A DNA stretch of 64,000 nt from DATHKG01 sp035489435 (GTDB taxonomy: Bacteria > Bacteroidota > Bacteroidia > Chitinophagales > Chitinophagaceae): assembly GCA_035489435.1 (NCBI GenBank), contig DATHKG010000181.1, one strand, 5' to 3'. Numbering within the stretch: the stretch's first letter is position 1; each line of letters begins with the position of its first letter. This document shows, in pieces, positions 16,841 to 26,449 of this stretch. The position numbers were made by a program, and so were the translations under genes. Below the pieces are notes generated by a model. The model had not been told where the DNA came from. It was given only the letters and a program-made list of their open reading frames with translations, and did no database searches.

Positions 16841-18712
16841 CTAGATATGAACAGGTTCCTTTCTTTTAGCGGTCAAAAAATAAGTGCTCATAATCAGTAT
16901 CAGTTCCTTTTCCCGATTTCCAAATTGCGCATGCTCATTAACCAATCCTAAAATCTTTTTCCTATCAAATATTCTCCAAAAAAGCTTATTGTCATTAATG
17001 ACAAACCATTCTTTTATTTCTTTAGAATGATTTTTAAGATATGATTTTGAAGGAGCATGAAATGCTAACTTTTTGCGATGAATCATCTCCCCTGGAAGAT
17101 ACTCCTTCGCAAAGGTTTTGTGTATGATTTTGCTATTTTTGAAACCAAACTTATTTGCTCTGGGCAAAGACTCAATAAAAGCTACCAGATCATTATCCAG
17201 CATGGGAACCCGACACTCAAGGGCGAAATGCATAGTAATTTTATCGGTATATTTCAGAAGCGTTTCGGGCAATTTAGTTCTTGTGTCAAGATATGGATAT
17301 AGACTACTTCTACGATTTGGCAGGTTTCTTCTGGAACTTAAACTTTCATGAAAACAATTCACGGCAGCATCATGGTTCGAAGAAATCCATTCGGCTTCCT
17401 GTTTGTTTAAAAGTTTAGCTATATCATGATTGCCAAACAGGCTATTAAATTCAAAATAAGCATAAAGATCATCTGATGTTCCTGAGGTGGATAATATCCT
17501 TCGCAAATTTTGGTTTCCGGTATGCCTTGAGCAAAAGCGGAAAAATCCCTGTAGAAAGTTTGCTGATGACAATAACTCAATAACCGGCAAAGCCTTATAT
17601 TTTCTATATCCACCTAATGGTTCATCAGCGCCCTGCCCGCTCAGCACAACTTTTACTTTTGAAGAGGCTAATTTTGAAAGCGTATACATAGATAATATCG
17701 AGCCTGAGTCAACCGGCTCTTCGACAATATTGACAATTTGTTCGAACTGATTCAAAAAATTGCCAAACTTTACTTCTGCACAATAGTGATCCAAATTCAG
17801 ATAAGCGGCAGTGATTCTTGCGTTTTCTCTTTCATCAAGTTCTTTATCATCGAATCCAACAGTAAAGGCCTTAATACTTTTTACTTTTGATCTTGCTATT
17901 GCAGCTATAAGAGATGAATCAACGCCGCCACTTAACAAAATACCCACCTCAACATCCGAAAGCAACTGCCGTTCGACTGCTTTTTCAAGCAATTGGCCAT
18001 ATTCTGTTACCAGTTGTTTACTCGTTGTATTAACCGGCACTTTTCGCTGATCTAAGTCAGCAAAGTATTTTTTTGTTAGTGAAAGACTATCGCCAATATT
18101 TATTTCAATGTATTGCCCAGGCTCTACTTTAAATATGTTTTTGAACAGAGTGGCAGCTCCAGGAACATGGCGTAATGCCAATGCAGATGTGATAGAACTT
18201 GTCGAAAATACTTGCCTTATCCTGTCGACTATAGGTCTTATTTCGGATGAGAAAATTACCTTACCTTCTTCAAAATAATAATACAGCGGTTTTACTCCAA
18301 AACGATCCCTGACCAGGTAAAGCTTTTGATTTTCAATATCCAGGTAAGCAAATGCGAAAATGCCGTTGAGCTGAGAAAGTGAGTACTCCGTACAAGACAG
18401 TCTGCACAAATTAACAAGCGTCTCAGTATCCGAATGGCCGCGGAAAGGCAGGTCATACATCAGCTCGCGCAATTCTGCATGATTATATATTTCCCCATTA
18501 AAGATAATTATGCCCTGCCCGTCGGAAGATTCCATTGGCTGACTACCATTGGCACTTAAATCCAATATCGAGAGCCTGTGATGAAATAACCTGACAACAT
18601 GATTATTAATAATCATTTCTCTGGCACCGAACTCATCCGGGCCTCTATGCCTGATTAACTGAACTGTCTCATCTGGCATATAACAATTGATACTACCGAC
18701 AATTCCGCACAT
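16841..18712 (-). CDS. asnB: Glutamine-dependent asparagine synthase-like amidotransferase (AsnB)
   Basis: A 623-residue AsnB-family enzyme. The true start is the ATG at 18712, because Cys2 of MCGIVGS is the glutaminase nucleophile and must become the N-terminus; the frame stays open for 33 codons upstream, but those are probably not translated. The GATase domain covers residues ~2-190 (HRGPDEFG near 33, FNGEIYN near 78). The synthetase domain starts near 210 with the PPi-loop SGGVDSS at ~263. In EPS and O-antigen clusters such proteins amidate uronic acids rather than aspartate. That role fits the UDP-glucuronate epimerase in this operon but is inference. Confidence 0.85.
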   Translation of the reverse strand: MCGIVGSINCYMPDETVQLIRHRGPDEFGAREMIINNHVVRLFHHRLSILDLSANGSQPMESSDGQGIIIFNGEIYNHAELRELMYDLPFRGHSDTETLVNLCRLSCTEYSLSQLNGIFAFAYLDIENQKLYLVRDRFGVKPLYYYFEEGKVIFSSEIRPIVDRIRQVFSTSSITSALALRHVPGAATLFKNIFKVEPGQYIEINIGDSLSLTKKYFADLDQRKVPVNTTSKQLVTEYGQLLEKAVERQLLSDVEVGILLSGGVDSSLIAAIARSKVKSIKAFTVGFDDKELDERENARITAAYLNLDHYCAEVKFGNFLNQFEQIVNIVEEPVDSGSILSMYTLSKLASSKVKVVLSGQGADEPLGGYRKYKALPVIELLSSANFLQGFFRFCSRHTGNQNLRRILSTSGTSDDLYAYFEFNSLFGNHDIAKLLNKQEAEWISSNHDAAVNCFHESLSSRRNLPNRRSSLYPYLDTRTKLPETLLKYTDKITMHFALECRVPMLDNDLVAFIESLPRANKFGFKNSKIIHKTFAKEYLPGEMIHRKKLAFHAPSKSYLKNHSKEIKEWFVINDNKLFWRIFDRKKILGLVNEHAQFGNREKELILIMSTYFLTAKRKEPVHI

Positions 18713-18811
18713 TGTATATGTTTGAAGTTTAAGATTGTTAAACACCCTCAAAAAATCGCGTTGAAAAATAACCATAGCTGTTGATGATAACTGGTAGCAA
18801 GGAAACAGCAA

Positions 18812-19978
18812 TCATCTGATGGCTTGTTCACTATAGAAATCATCGCTTTCAACCACTATAGCATTTGCCCCCACAGCTTCGCTAAGAAAATGGAATACGC
18901 GACTGTCTAAACCTAACAATGCTTTTCTGTATTCCGTTCTACCCGCTTCAACAATGCCGCGATAATCAGCTATTCTATCAGAAACACTATCAATAACATC
19001 GGTCAAATTATCTCCATCCCAGTCTACCGGTACGTAAGTTTTCGACTTTACGTAAATATCAGGCCAGGTCTCCAGGTGGTTCATATCTGGCTTAATTAAT
19101 AAACCGCCATTCATAATTGTTTCAAAATCTCGGAAACACACTTCGCCCCAGCCGAAAGGGCTTAAAACTGAAGCCACAAGTTTAATTTCATTATTATATA
19201 ATTTCGATTTTACCGATCCGGAAAGTACGGCCTCACTATTAATACATTTCTTCAAAAAGAGTTTTCGTTGAAAACCAATAGTCTCCGGCAAAACGCTTTC
19301 GCCAAAACGGGCCTGCACTTTATTTATCTTTGTGGTAATATCTACCGGTTTGTTTAAAGTCTCAATCATTTGTTTATAACAATAGATAAACCATGGTCTC
19401 AGCGATTTAGAAAAACCTAGTTTAGTTGCGGTCTTTGCAAGTCGCACTAAGGTTCTACCAGGTATTGGGTAAATCCCATACCCAAGGTTCCAGGAAATTC
19501 TTAACTTTTTCAATACATCCGGATTGTCAGGCACTGCCCTGATTTTTTCATTATCATCAATAATATTAAATCTCTGATGGTAATAATCGGTAAACAACTG
19601 TCTTCCATACATTGGCCTTAAATAATTTAGACGGTCACGCAATAGTTTCCCCTTAAAATACAAATCCACCAGATCTATATATTCAAAATGAAGGCTATCG
19701 CTTCCTGCACCATCATCAAGTATAATAATTCTATCAAATCGTTTTCTGAAATCACGGATTAGGTCTCTTTTCTTCTGATCATTCGTTGTATACAACTTAT
19801 TGCCTTTGAACACACGAATCAGTATTGCGCATTTACCGGACACCATGCTTGCCTCTTTGGAATCTATATGTACATAAACCAGCAGATGATTAAATTGTGA
19901 AACAATAAGTGGAAACAATGTATATAGTGATTCTATTGTTGAACCTGAATGAATCAAATAAATACGGTCTTTTAACAT
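18812..19978 (-). CDS. Unassigned glycosyltransferase-like protein
   Basis: A 388-residue cytoplasmic protein I cannot place in a named family with certainty. The N-terminus (RIYLIHSGSTIESLYTLFPL) looks like a Rossmann half. The C-terminal part has ARFGESVLPETIGFQR near 228, SPFGWGEVCFRDFETIMNG near 273-292, LIKPDMNHLETWPD and TYVPVDWD, a pattern seen in glycosyltransferase-family-1-like C-terminal domains of capsule loci. The acidic F-G-W-G-E and D-F-E residues could bind the sugar nucleotide. It is followed directly by asnB and starts 3 nt after the end of the upstream GT4 gene, so it belongs to the operon. Confidence 0.55.
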   Translation of the reverse strand: MLKDRIYLIHSGSTIESLYTLFPLIVSQFNHLLVYVHIDSKEASMVSGKCAILIRVFKGNKLYTTNDQKKRDLIRDFRKRFDRIIILDDGAGSDSLHFEYIDLVDLYFKGKLLRDRLNYLRPMYGRQLFTDYYHQRFNIIDDNEKIRAVPDNPDVLKKLRISWNLGYGIYPIPGRTLVRLAKTATKLGFSKSLRPWFIYCYKQMIETLNKPVDITTKINKVQARFGESVLPETIGFQRKLFLKKCINSEAVLSGSVKSKLYNNEIKLVASVLSPFGWGEVCFRDFETIMNGGLLIKPDMNHLETWPDIYVKSKTYVPVDWDGDNLTDVIDSVSDRIADYRGIVEAGRTEYRKALLGLDSRVFHFLSEAVGANAIVVESDDFYSEQAIR

Positions 19979-19981
19979 GAG

Positions 19982-21154
19982 TCAGGTTTTATTTGTTAAA
20001 ATAGCACGTCCTAAGCCTTCACTTCCATACTCATAAGCTAAAGCATCGTTATAAACCGCTACAAATTCCTTTCCCATGGTGTCAATTGAAAATTCATCGC
20101 GAATTCTCTTTTTGCTGATTGCTCCAAACAGCCGGGCTTTTTCTGTATCGTCAATTAGTTCCAGTATAAAATCGCTGATTTCATCAACAGTTTCTTCACC
20201 AATTAAATAACCATTTTCGCCATTCCGTATTAGTTCACCGGTACCACCTGCATTGGTTGCTATTACTGGTTTCCCGAGCGCCATATATTCCAGAATTGCG
20301 TTAGAAGTACCTTCTCCATTAGTAGAAAACAGCACGCCGATAGAACAAGCATTTACCAGGGCTTCAGCATCCTGAATTTCACCTTGAAGTCTTATCCTCG
20401 GATGTTCTGCACTTAATTTGCATATTCTTCTATATTCAAGATCATTTTTATCATACCCACCTACCCCAATAAAGCTGACATCATCCCTGATACCAGTTAC
20501 CTTCAAAGCCACATTAATAAACAAATTATAATCTTTTGCAGGCGAAAACGACGCTACCATTATTACGACATGCGAAGTAATGATTCCATATTTTTTCTTC
20601 ATTTCATCAACCGGCGGCAGATTTTCAAAACGCGCCAGGTTAATTCCATTTAAAATCAACTTTCGCTTACTTAAGGGAGGTTTAAAGATTTCAAACCCCT
20701 TTTTTGAGTTAGCTAGTACCACTTTCGAAAATCGAAAATTGATGACGTCGATTAAACGGTTTACTGTCCAACTATTTAATCGCGTCGGGGCCCCGGTAAT
20801 CTGGCTATTAACCAAAGTTTTATTCTGGCCAATAATTGCCGGAATAGTATATAAAGACTGCATTCGTCCCCAGGAATGTATGATGTGTGGATTGTATTGC
20901 CTGCATATTTTATAAAACTGCCAGAATACCATCAAATCCTTTTTCTTAAGCTTTTTATTTATGATCTTATATTCAATATTAAGGTTGAAGAATTCTGTAT
21001 AATGGATTTCAGTTTTAGTCATTACAACAAGAATTTCAAACAAATTTCTTGCCTTCAAATAGGTTAATAACTCTATCAGGCGCCTTTCCTTGCCTCCTGC
21101 GCGGAGACCTCCTATGAAAATCAGGATACGGGGTTTTTCAACACCAGACATCAT
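19982..21154 (-). CDS. Glycosyltransferase family 4
   Basis: A 390-residue GT-B glycosyltransferase. The N-terminal domain opens with RILIFIGGLRAGGKERRL, the glycine-rich loop typical of GT4. HIIHSWGRMQSLY is near residue 93. The donor domain has ASFSPAKDYNLFI near 210 and the E-x7-E motif in GEGTSNAILEYMALGKPVIATN near 290. It should transfer one sugar in EPS repeat assembly. It is spaced 37 nt from the upstream GT gene and 3 nt from the downstream one. Confidence 0.88.
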   Translation of the reverse strand: MMSGVEKPRILIFIGGLRAGGKERRLIELLTYLKARNLFEILVVMTKTEIHYTEFFNLNIEYKIINKKLKKKDLMVFWQFYKICRQYNPHIIHSWGRMQSLYTIPAIIGQNKTLVNSQITGAPTRLNSWTVNRLIDVINFRFSKVVLANSKKGFEIFKPPLSKRKLILNGINLARFENLPPVDEMKKKYGIITSHVVIMVASFSPAKDYNLFINVALKVTGIRDDVSFIGVGGYDKNDLEYRRICKLSAEHPRIRLQGEIQDAEALVNACSIGVLFSTNGEGTSNAILEYMALGKPVIATNAGGTGELIRNGENGYLIGEETVDEISDFILELIDDTEKARLFGAISKKRIRDEFSIDTMGKEFVAVYNDALAYEYGSEGLGRAILTNKT

Positions 21155-21191
21155 TCTACCAGGTTAAATCGAATGTTTCAGAAAAATCTGA

Positions 21192-22301
21192 TCAGTTTGT
21201 GGAGAGCATGGCCAGCAGTTTTTTCGACAACAATTTATAATCATGCTGCTCTATATATGTCAAAACATTTTTTGACATAGAAGTATATACTGCAGTAGTA
21301 ACGCCTGAGAACATTTTTTGCAATTCCGGGAGATCACTAAACACTATTCCCAAATTATGATTGGAAATGATACTATCCGGGTTGACCCTTTCAGTAGTTA
21401 TTATTGGGGTTCCGACTGACATTGCTTCTAAAAAGGTATTGCTGAATCCCTCATAATGAGAAGTGTTTAATAAATACTTTGCTTTAGAAAAAAAAGGCAA
21501 TACCTGGTCCCTTTCCAAAAAACCAGCAAATTGCACATTGGGCAATTGACCTAACTTCTGAAGATAATATTGTGTTTCTTCGTCGCATCTTGGATGTTCC
21601 TTTCCCGCAATCAAAAACTTTTCGTCGGCCAGTAGTGAAGCAATTTCAAACAATAGCGGGATGTTTTTTTGATATTGGTATATTCCCAGCCAGGCTATGT
21701 AATTTTTTGATTGTATCTCATTTGAAAATGCTCCTCCTTTTAAAAGAAGAGGATTTGAAATCTTGAATATTTTTTTTCCAGGAAACTCTTTTTTAATGAT
21801 ATTATATTGATAATTGTTTTGACAAAGAATGCAGTATGACAATTTCATTCCCAATCGCTGAAAGAAAAGATGTGGCACTGAACGGGTTTTGTGGGCCCGC
21901 TCGTCTAAAAAACAATCGTTCGAAATACGTAGAATATATTTAACCCTTAAATGGCGGCATATTATCGCAAAGAAAAACGACTTCCAACACGGCACACCTT
22001 CATAAAAATAATCAGGTTTGCTTCTTTTGATTGTCTGGTATAAATAAGGCAGGCGATAATACAACCATCGAACCCATCGCAAACCTTTTTTTTTATTATA
22101 CAACGGCAATAGAATTATATCCAGGCATTCTTCCTTCAAAATTTTATTTTCAGACATATCGGTAAGCACATTAATTTCTTCACCTGCATCTAAAAGACCT
22201 CTTATCCACCCGTACGCCTGCACAGCAGCTCCGCCGGAAGGCTTTTCTTGTTTAACAAGAATATTTATTATCATATCATCAAAAAAAAGAAATTTCGCCA
22301 T
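21192..22301 (-). CDS. Glycosyltransferase family 4, with A9 tract
   Basis: A 369-residue GT-B enzyme. An N-terminal GGAAVQAYGWIRGLL segment and a donor site with YEGFSNTFLEAMSVGTPIITT near 290 fit GT4. The coding strand has a run of nine A (22086-22094), encoding Lys-Lys-Lys in NKKKGLRW, and a run of eight T near 21487-21494; both could slip. It comes 70 nt after the P-loop gene. Sugar specificity cannot be read from the sequence. Confidence 0.82.
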   Translation of the reverse strand: MAKFLFFDDMIINILVKQEKPSGGAAVQAYGWIRGLLDAGEEINVLTDMSENKILKEECLDIILLPLYNKKKGLRWVRWLYYRLPYLYQTIKRSKPDYFYEGVPCWKSFFFAIICRHLRVKYILRISNDCFLDERAHKTRSVPHLFFQRLGMKLSYCILCQNNYQYNIIKKEFPGKKIFKISNPLLLKGGAFSNEIQSKNYIAWLGIYQYQKNIPLLFEIASLLADEKFLIAGKEHPRCDEETQYYLQKLGQLPNVQFAGFLERDQVLPFFSKAKYLLNTSHYEGFSNTFLEAMSVGTPIITTERVNPDSIISNHNLGIVFSDLPELQKMFSGVTTAVYTSMSKNVLTYIEQHDYKLLSKKLLAMLSTN

Positions 22302-22371
22302 TGTTCAGGTATTATTCAAAGCCCGGTTCAAAGACTTGTTGCTATTACATTCTGCCCTATTGATTTACTTT

Positions 22372-23184
22372 TTATTGCCGGTAAGCAGTAAAATTTATAG
22401 TATTTTTTTGCGCAAAGGAAGAATCGGAATGTTTTTGTCCCTCCAGTATTTTTGTTATAGACAACACGTTCTCTTTTATGGATTTTTCCCCATCAATATT
22501 ATAAACCACGACATTGTGATCAAGCATCCAGGAGATAATAAGCTCAAGCTGGAATTGCCATTTAAGGATATCTCCCAGTAAATCATTTTTATTTTTTCCA
22601 AGGTGAGAGGCAATTGTTTTTGATCGATTAACCAAACGTTGTACAATTATTCCTTTATCTTCTGTGTTTACATAAATTATAGCTTTCGGCAAGGGAACGA
22701 GAGGTAAATATTTATTGATTAAATCTGGCATTAGCACCAAATCACTTTGAACCAAAAAAGACTTCTGCAGAAATCCTTCATTAAGGAGACATGGGATAAA
22801 GGATTTTTTTTCATCGATTGCCTGATATCGGCAAAAATCTAAATACAAAAGATAAACAGAGCGGAAACGCAAAGCTGAATTATCATTCTGATAAATACTT
22901 GCATCTGACAATTGTTCCCAGCAAAAATTTGCCAACCGGGGATGGTTTTGTGCAAAACGTAAGCCGAATTCTATTGGAATACTCTTCGCCCCCCCCCCAT
23001 TTAAAAGCTTTTTGATTCTAAATACTATCCAGCTATTAAAATCTTCAAGAGAAGGGGCAGGCATTAAAAGCGCACCCTGGTATATCCAATTAAATGATGC
23101 ACGCCATTTTTTACATAAAGCGTTATATATTGTCGTTTTGCCAATACCTGGCGGCCCGATGATCTCTATTATTTCAGCGCACAT
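22372..23184 (-). CDS. P-loop NTPase of the EPS operon, with an internal G10 tract
   Basis: A 270-residue protein with a clear Walker A motif, GPPGIGKTT at residues 10-18, in the style of small kinases or AAA-type ATPases. Farther down are a hydrophobic KAIIYVNTEDKGIIVQRLVNR segment near 180, resembling the LID and arginine region of nucleotide kinases or sulfotransferase-like folds, and basic patches. The substrate is unknown. The coding strand holds a perfect run of ten G (22989-22998) encoding NGGGA near residue 63; a one-base slip there would truncate the protein. It starts 3 nt beyond the end of the polymerase-like gene, so the two are likely co-translated. Confidence 0.6.
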   Translation of the reverse strand: MCAEIIEIIGPPGIGKTTIYNALCKKWRASFNWIYQGALLMPAPSLEDFNSWIVFRIKKLLNGGGAKSIPIEFGLRFAQNHPRLANFCWEQLSDASIYQNDNSALRFRSVYLLYLDFCRYQAIDEKKSFIPCLLNEGFLQKSFLVQSDLVLMPDLINKYLPLVPLPKAIIYVNTEDKGIIVQRLVNRSKTIASHLGKNKNDLLGDILKWQFQLELIISWMLDHNVVVYNIDGEKSIKENVLSITKILEGQKHSDSSFAQKNTINFTAYRQ

Positions 23185-23187
23185 ACA

Positions 23188-24477
23188 TTAAATATCTTTA
23201 TAGAAGGGCGATTTATGCAACACATTGATAGCATTATTATCCGTCGAAATCGCGGATTGCGTCTCCATATTGCTTCGCGCTAATGGTAACATAAGCAACA
23301 AGAAAATCAGCAACATTGAGCCTGACTCAGTAAAGCGACCTGTACCGGCAAAAACCAGGAATGCCACGGCCGCAAAAAAAACAATTGATTTGTCTATAAT
23401 TAATGAAGCTGCCCCGAGCGACATCTTAAATACTGTGATAATCATCAGGCAATACAGGATAACCCCGAGGATGCCGCTTGAATGTGCTATACTTGGCAAA
23501 TCACCATGCAGCGTTCGCAGCTCAAAGACACCTTTGCCATAATGACCAGAACTATTGAATAATCCAAAACCGATCAAAGGGCTGTATGCATTATATACAA
23601 ACATGTCCTTGTAAATAAGCTCGTATTCTGCAATACGTGGTTCATTCTCCAACTCTCTTTCATTCAGTTGCCGCAATTCATACCGTTCTTTCAATTCATT
23701 TCCGAAACCAGTACCCGAGTAAATAAAAAAACCGGCAAAAACAATAAATGACCCCAGCAAAATAAATTGCTTTGCCTCCTTTTTAAAAAGTAATGTTATC
23801 ATTGGCACCAAAATTCCGATAGAACTTACTAACATAACAGTTCGCCTTAAGCTGAGCATAATAAAACTGTAGGCTAAAATAACAAGTAAAATATATGTAA
23901 GCTTACGAGTCATTATCATTTGCAAGGCCATGATAAATACCGCAATCGATAAAATATTAAACCCAGCGGCATAGATGTTACCATATAAAATACCACCGGC
24001 TATACCATACATATGTGCAGGAGAATAGTGGTTGATTGTTGACATAAGGACATTAGCAACAAATAATAACAATATTAAAAATGCCGAGTTAGAAAGCTCT
24101 CTGAAAATCGCGTCTGCTGAATACTTTTTATATATTGCAGCGATTAAAGGAATTGAGACAAATAACCAAAAAACGGAAAAAGCATTTGAACGGATTGCCA
24201 CTAAATCACCTGACCGTGTGAGCAGTAGAAAAAAATAACAGAACAGGACTAAAGCATAGATATTGTTTTTAAAGAAAGTGCCGTTTCGTAGAATACCATA
24301 CAAAATTAAAAACGATATAGTGCCATAATAGATCGATGCCGAAAAGACGGGTTCAATTATATTATTTGAAAAGATTATTACAGGCAGATAAATAATTGCA
24401 AGTTCTTTCTTTTTTGAAAAAAGATATATAGCGAATAAATAACCCAAAACTTCAATAATTAAAAAGAACCTATCCAT
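23188..24477 (-). CDS. O-antigen/EPS polymerase-like membrane protein (Wzy-type)
   Basis: A 429-residue inner-membrane protein with about ten to twelve hydrophobic segments and a large periplasmic loop at residues ~255-330, containing RYELRQLNERELENEPRI and GFGLFNSSGHYGKG, then HSSGILGVILYCLM. That layout and the loop position match the O-antigen ligase/polymerase superfamily. It is the only candidate in the operon for joining EPS repeat units in the periplasm. Primary sequence in this superfamily is poorly conserved, so the role rests on topology and context. Confidence 0.7.
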   Translation of the reverse strand: MDRFFLIIEVLGYLFAIYLFSKKKELAIIYLPVIIFSNNIIEPVFSASIYYGTISFLILYGILRNGTFFKNNIYALVLFCYFFLLLTRSGDLVAIRSNAFSVFWLFVSIPLIAAIYKKYSADAIFRELSNSAFLILLLFVANVLMSTINHYSPAHMYGIAGGILYGNIYAAGFNILSIAVFIMALQMIMTRKLTYILLVILAYSFIMLSLRRTVMLVSSIGILVPMITLLFKKEAKQFILLGSFIVFAGFFIYSGTGFGNELKERYELRQLNERELENEPRIAEYELIYKDMFVYNAYSPLIGFGLFNSSGHYGKGVFELRTLHGDLPSIAHSSGILGVILYCLMIITVFKMSLGAASLIIDKSIVFFAAVAFLVFAGTGRFTESGSMLLIFLLLMLPLARSNMETQSAISTDNNAINVLHKSPFYKDI

Positions 24478-24531
24478 TGTTGTGCTTTGAGATTAAGAAA
24501 TAACCTGCCAAAATCTGAAAATATATTTGAA

Positions 24532-25224
24532 TCAGACTGTTGCAAGTGAATATTCTCCTAATAATTCCCTAACCTTCCTTACATCAATATCATCCTTAAT
24601 GCGAAAAGAAACGAGGTTTTCTTTAGATTCAATCTCTTCGAGAAAATCAAGGACTACATGATATTTTGTCCGCCGCCAAAAATCGTGAATCACGAAAACT
24701 ATTTCTCTCCAATCATACTCTATCGCTTTCAAAATGGAATACATGCAGCAACAAACACGAAATCGCCCATCTATAAAAACAACATCGACCTTATATAGTG
24801 CCGGGTTAATTTCTTCCCATATTTCTTCGTAATACCTGGGCCAATAGTCATTATAATCGTTAGATATAGGCTTTCCCCATCGGTTTGTGGGACCCAGATC
24901 GACAAACTTATAGTGCAAATTTTTATTTAATACTCTCTTTATATAGTTAATCGAGCACATGTACCGGAAAAAATCTGGATTTGATTCTACTGAAAACACA
25001 ATCTTATTGTAGTTCAGGAGATAAATTGTAGAACCGCCTGAACCGTATTCCAAAAAGGTCTTCTTGTTTTTACACAACTCTTTAAAGAAAAAATATTCTC
25101 TACGCTTCATATGGGGATAGAAAAAAAGAACAGGATATTTTCTGATCAAATCCCATTTTGATTCTGGTTTGTTCACGAGTTTCAGCATCTTAAATAATGC
25201 TTTTGAAAAGTAGTAAGAATCCAT
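24532..25224 (-). CDS. Class I methyltransferase-like protein
   Basis: A 230-residue cytoplasmic protein with a Rossmann-like core: FLEYGSGGSTIYLL near residue 58 (the SAM-binding glycine-rich loop), VFSVESNPDFF near 78 (acidic residue at the end of strand 2), and VDVVFIDGRFRVCC near 130. This pattern is common among putative methyltransferases in polysaccharide clusters. It could methylate a sugar, but the target is not visible. It is separated from the polymerase-like gene by 54 nt. Confidence 0.6.
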   Translation of the reverse strand: MDSYYFSKALFKMLKLVNKPESKWDLIRKYPVLFFYPHMKRREYFFFKELCKNKKTFLEYGSGGSTIYLLNYNKIVFSVESNPDFFRYMCSINYIKRVLNKNLHYKFVDLGPTNRWGKPISNDYNDYWPRYYEEIWEEINPALYKVDVVFIDGRFRVCCCMYSILKAIEYDWREIVFVIHDFWRRTKYHVVLDFLEEIESKENLVSFRIKDDIDVRKVRELLGEYSLATV

Positions 25225-25301
25225 ATATCGTATTTTAAATGAATGAAGGGCCAGACCTGAAAAATATTAAGCTGCACCGGATTTCGCCAATAGCCTTTCC
25301 T

Positions 25302-26429
25302 TCAATTACAGCAATCAACATTAAACCGTTGTTGGATCAAATCGGAAAATCGCCGGTAAAAAATATTTCCTGATAGATTGGCTAAGACATATTTCTCGGA
25401 ATTTTTACTCATTTGTTCAAGTTTGTCTTTATTGCTAATGAGCGATTCAAGAGCATTAGTCAAAGCCGTCAAAGAATTAGACTTGATTATTAATCCGTTT
25501 TCGCCATCTTTTATATTGAATCGTGCACCGCAGGTATCGGTGCAAATTACTGGTAGACCGTAACCAAGAGCCTCAGTGACAGATATTCCATATTGCTCAT
25601 CAACTGCTGGCAAAACAAATACATGATGTGTTTTGTACAAATCTCCTATCATATTATAAGGAACATTTCTCTTCATATCAATAATATTTGCTAATCCCAG
25701 ACGGGAAACCGATTCTTTTATTTTTTCAAATCGAAAGACCTGTTGATCTCTGGAACATTCGCCTACCATTGTGAGTTTTAGCTTGTATTTATCCTTTAAA
25801 ATATTAACTGCATTTATTAGCAACAAATGGTTTTTCCTTTCCTGGTTATACTTTCCAATCATTAATATTCTTATCTCCTCGCAATTCTTATGATCCCGGG
25901 AAAATATTTTAATTGGAATGGGTAAAGGAATGTGATACATATGCCTGATCTGGCTGCTTTGCAGTTTTTTATCACTTTTTATAGGAACCATCCAGGCCGC
26001 TTTAAAAAAAGCAATCATCAGCCTTTGTGCAATTCTTGTTTTCGTACTTCGGGGCCTGAATAAATTTTCCTGTGTATAGAAAATTATTCTGGCCTTTAAT
26101 ACAGATGAATAAAAAGCAGCGATAAACGAAAAATATTTGAATGGGTCGCGGATGATAACAATATCTGGTTTTAAACTTCGGAGCGTCTTCCAGTAATGCA
26201 AGAGTTCCGGAAAATAATTTGGCCTGTTAACACCACCTTTTCCAAATATCTTTTCGATTACTTTAGATAGTTTGCTTTGATTGTACCTTGAAGGGGTAAG
26301 TAAGCTATAATCTTCTGTGGATCCGAGGCTGGCAACATGGAATGAAACATCATGGTTTTGTTCCTGGAGTGTTTTCACCATCTGGTATTGATTGGTATGA
26401 AACCTTGGGCCGACTAGTAAAACTCTCAT
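25302..26429 (-). CDS. Glycosyltransferase family 4
   Basis: A 375-residue GT-B enzyme. It begins MRVLLVGPRFHTNQYQMV. The acceptor domain has PDIVIIRDPFKYFS near residue 95; the donor domain has RILMIGKYNQERKNH near 185 and the E-x7-E motif in DEQYGISVTEALGYGLPVICT near 275. It is a typical repeat-unit sugar transferase. It directly follows the flippase gene with a gap of 20 nt. Confidence 0.88.
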   Translation of the reverse strand: MRVLLVGPRFHTNQYQMVKTLQEQNHDVSFHVASLGSTEDYSLLTPSRYNQSKLSKVIEKIFGKGGVNRPNYFPELLHYWKTLRSLKPDIVIIRDPFKYFSFIAAFYSSVLKARIIFYTQENLFRPRSTKTRIAQRLMIAFFKAAWMVPIKSDKKLQSSQIRHMYHIPLPIPIKIFSRDHKNCEEIRILMIGKYNQERKNHLLLINAVNILKDKYKLKLTMVGECSRDQQVFRFEKIKESVSRLGLANIIDMKRNVPYNMIGDLYKTHHVFVLPAVDEQYGISVTEALGYGLPVICTDTCGARFNIKDGENGLIIKSNSLTALTNALESLISNKDKLEQMSKNSEKYVLANLSGNIFYRRFSDLIQQRFNVDCCN

Positions 26430-26449
26430 AAAATATGAAACTGATAGTG

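Noticed and set aside
16841..18811. Longer asnB start at 18811
   Set aside because: The nucleophile Cys must follow the initiator Met directly (MCGIVG), so the extra 33 codons would inactivate the glutaminase.
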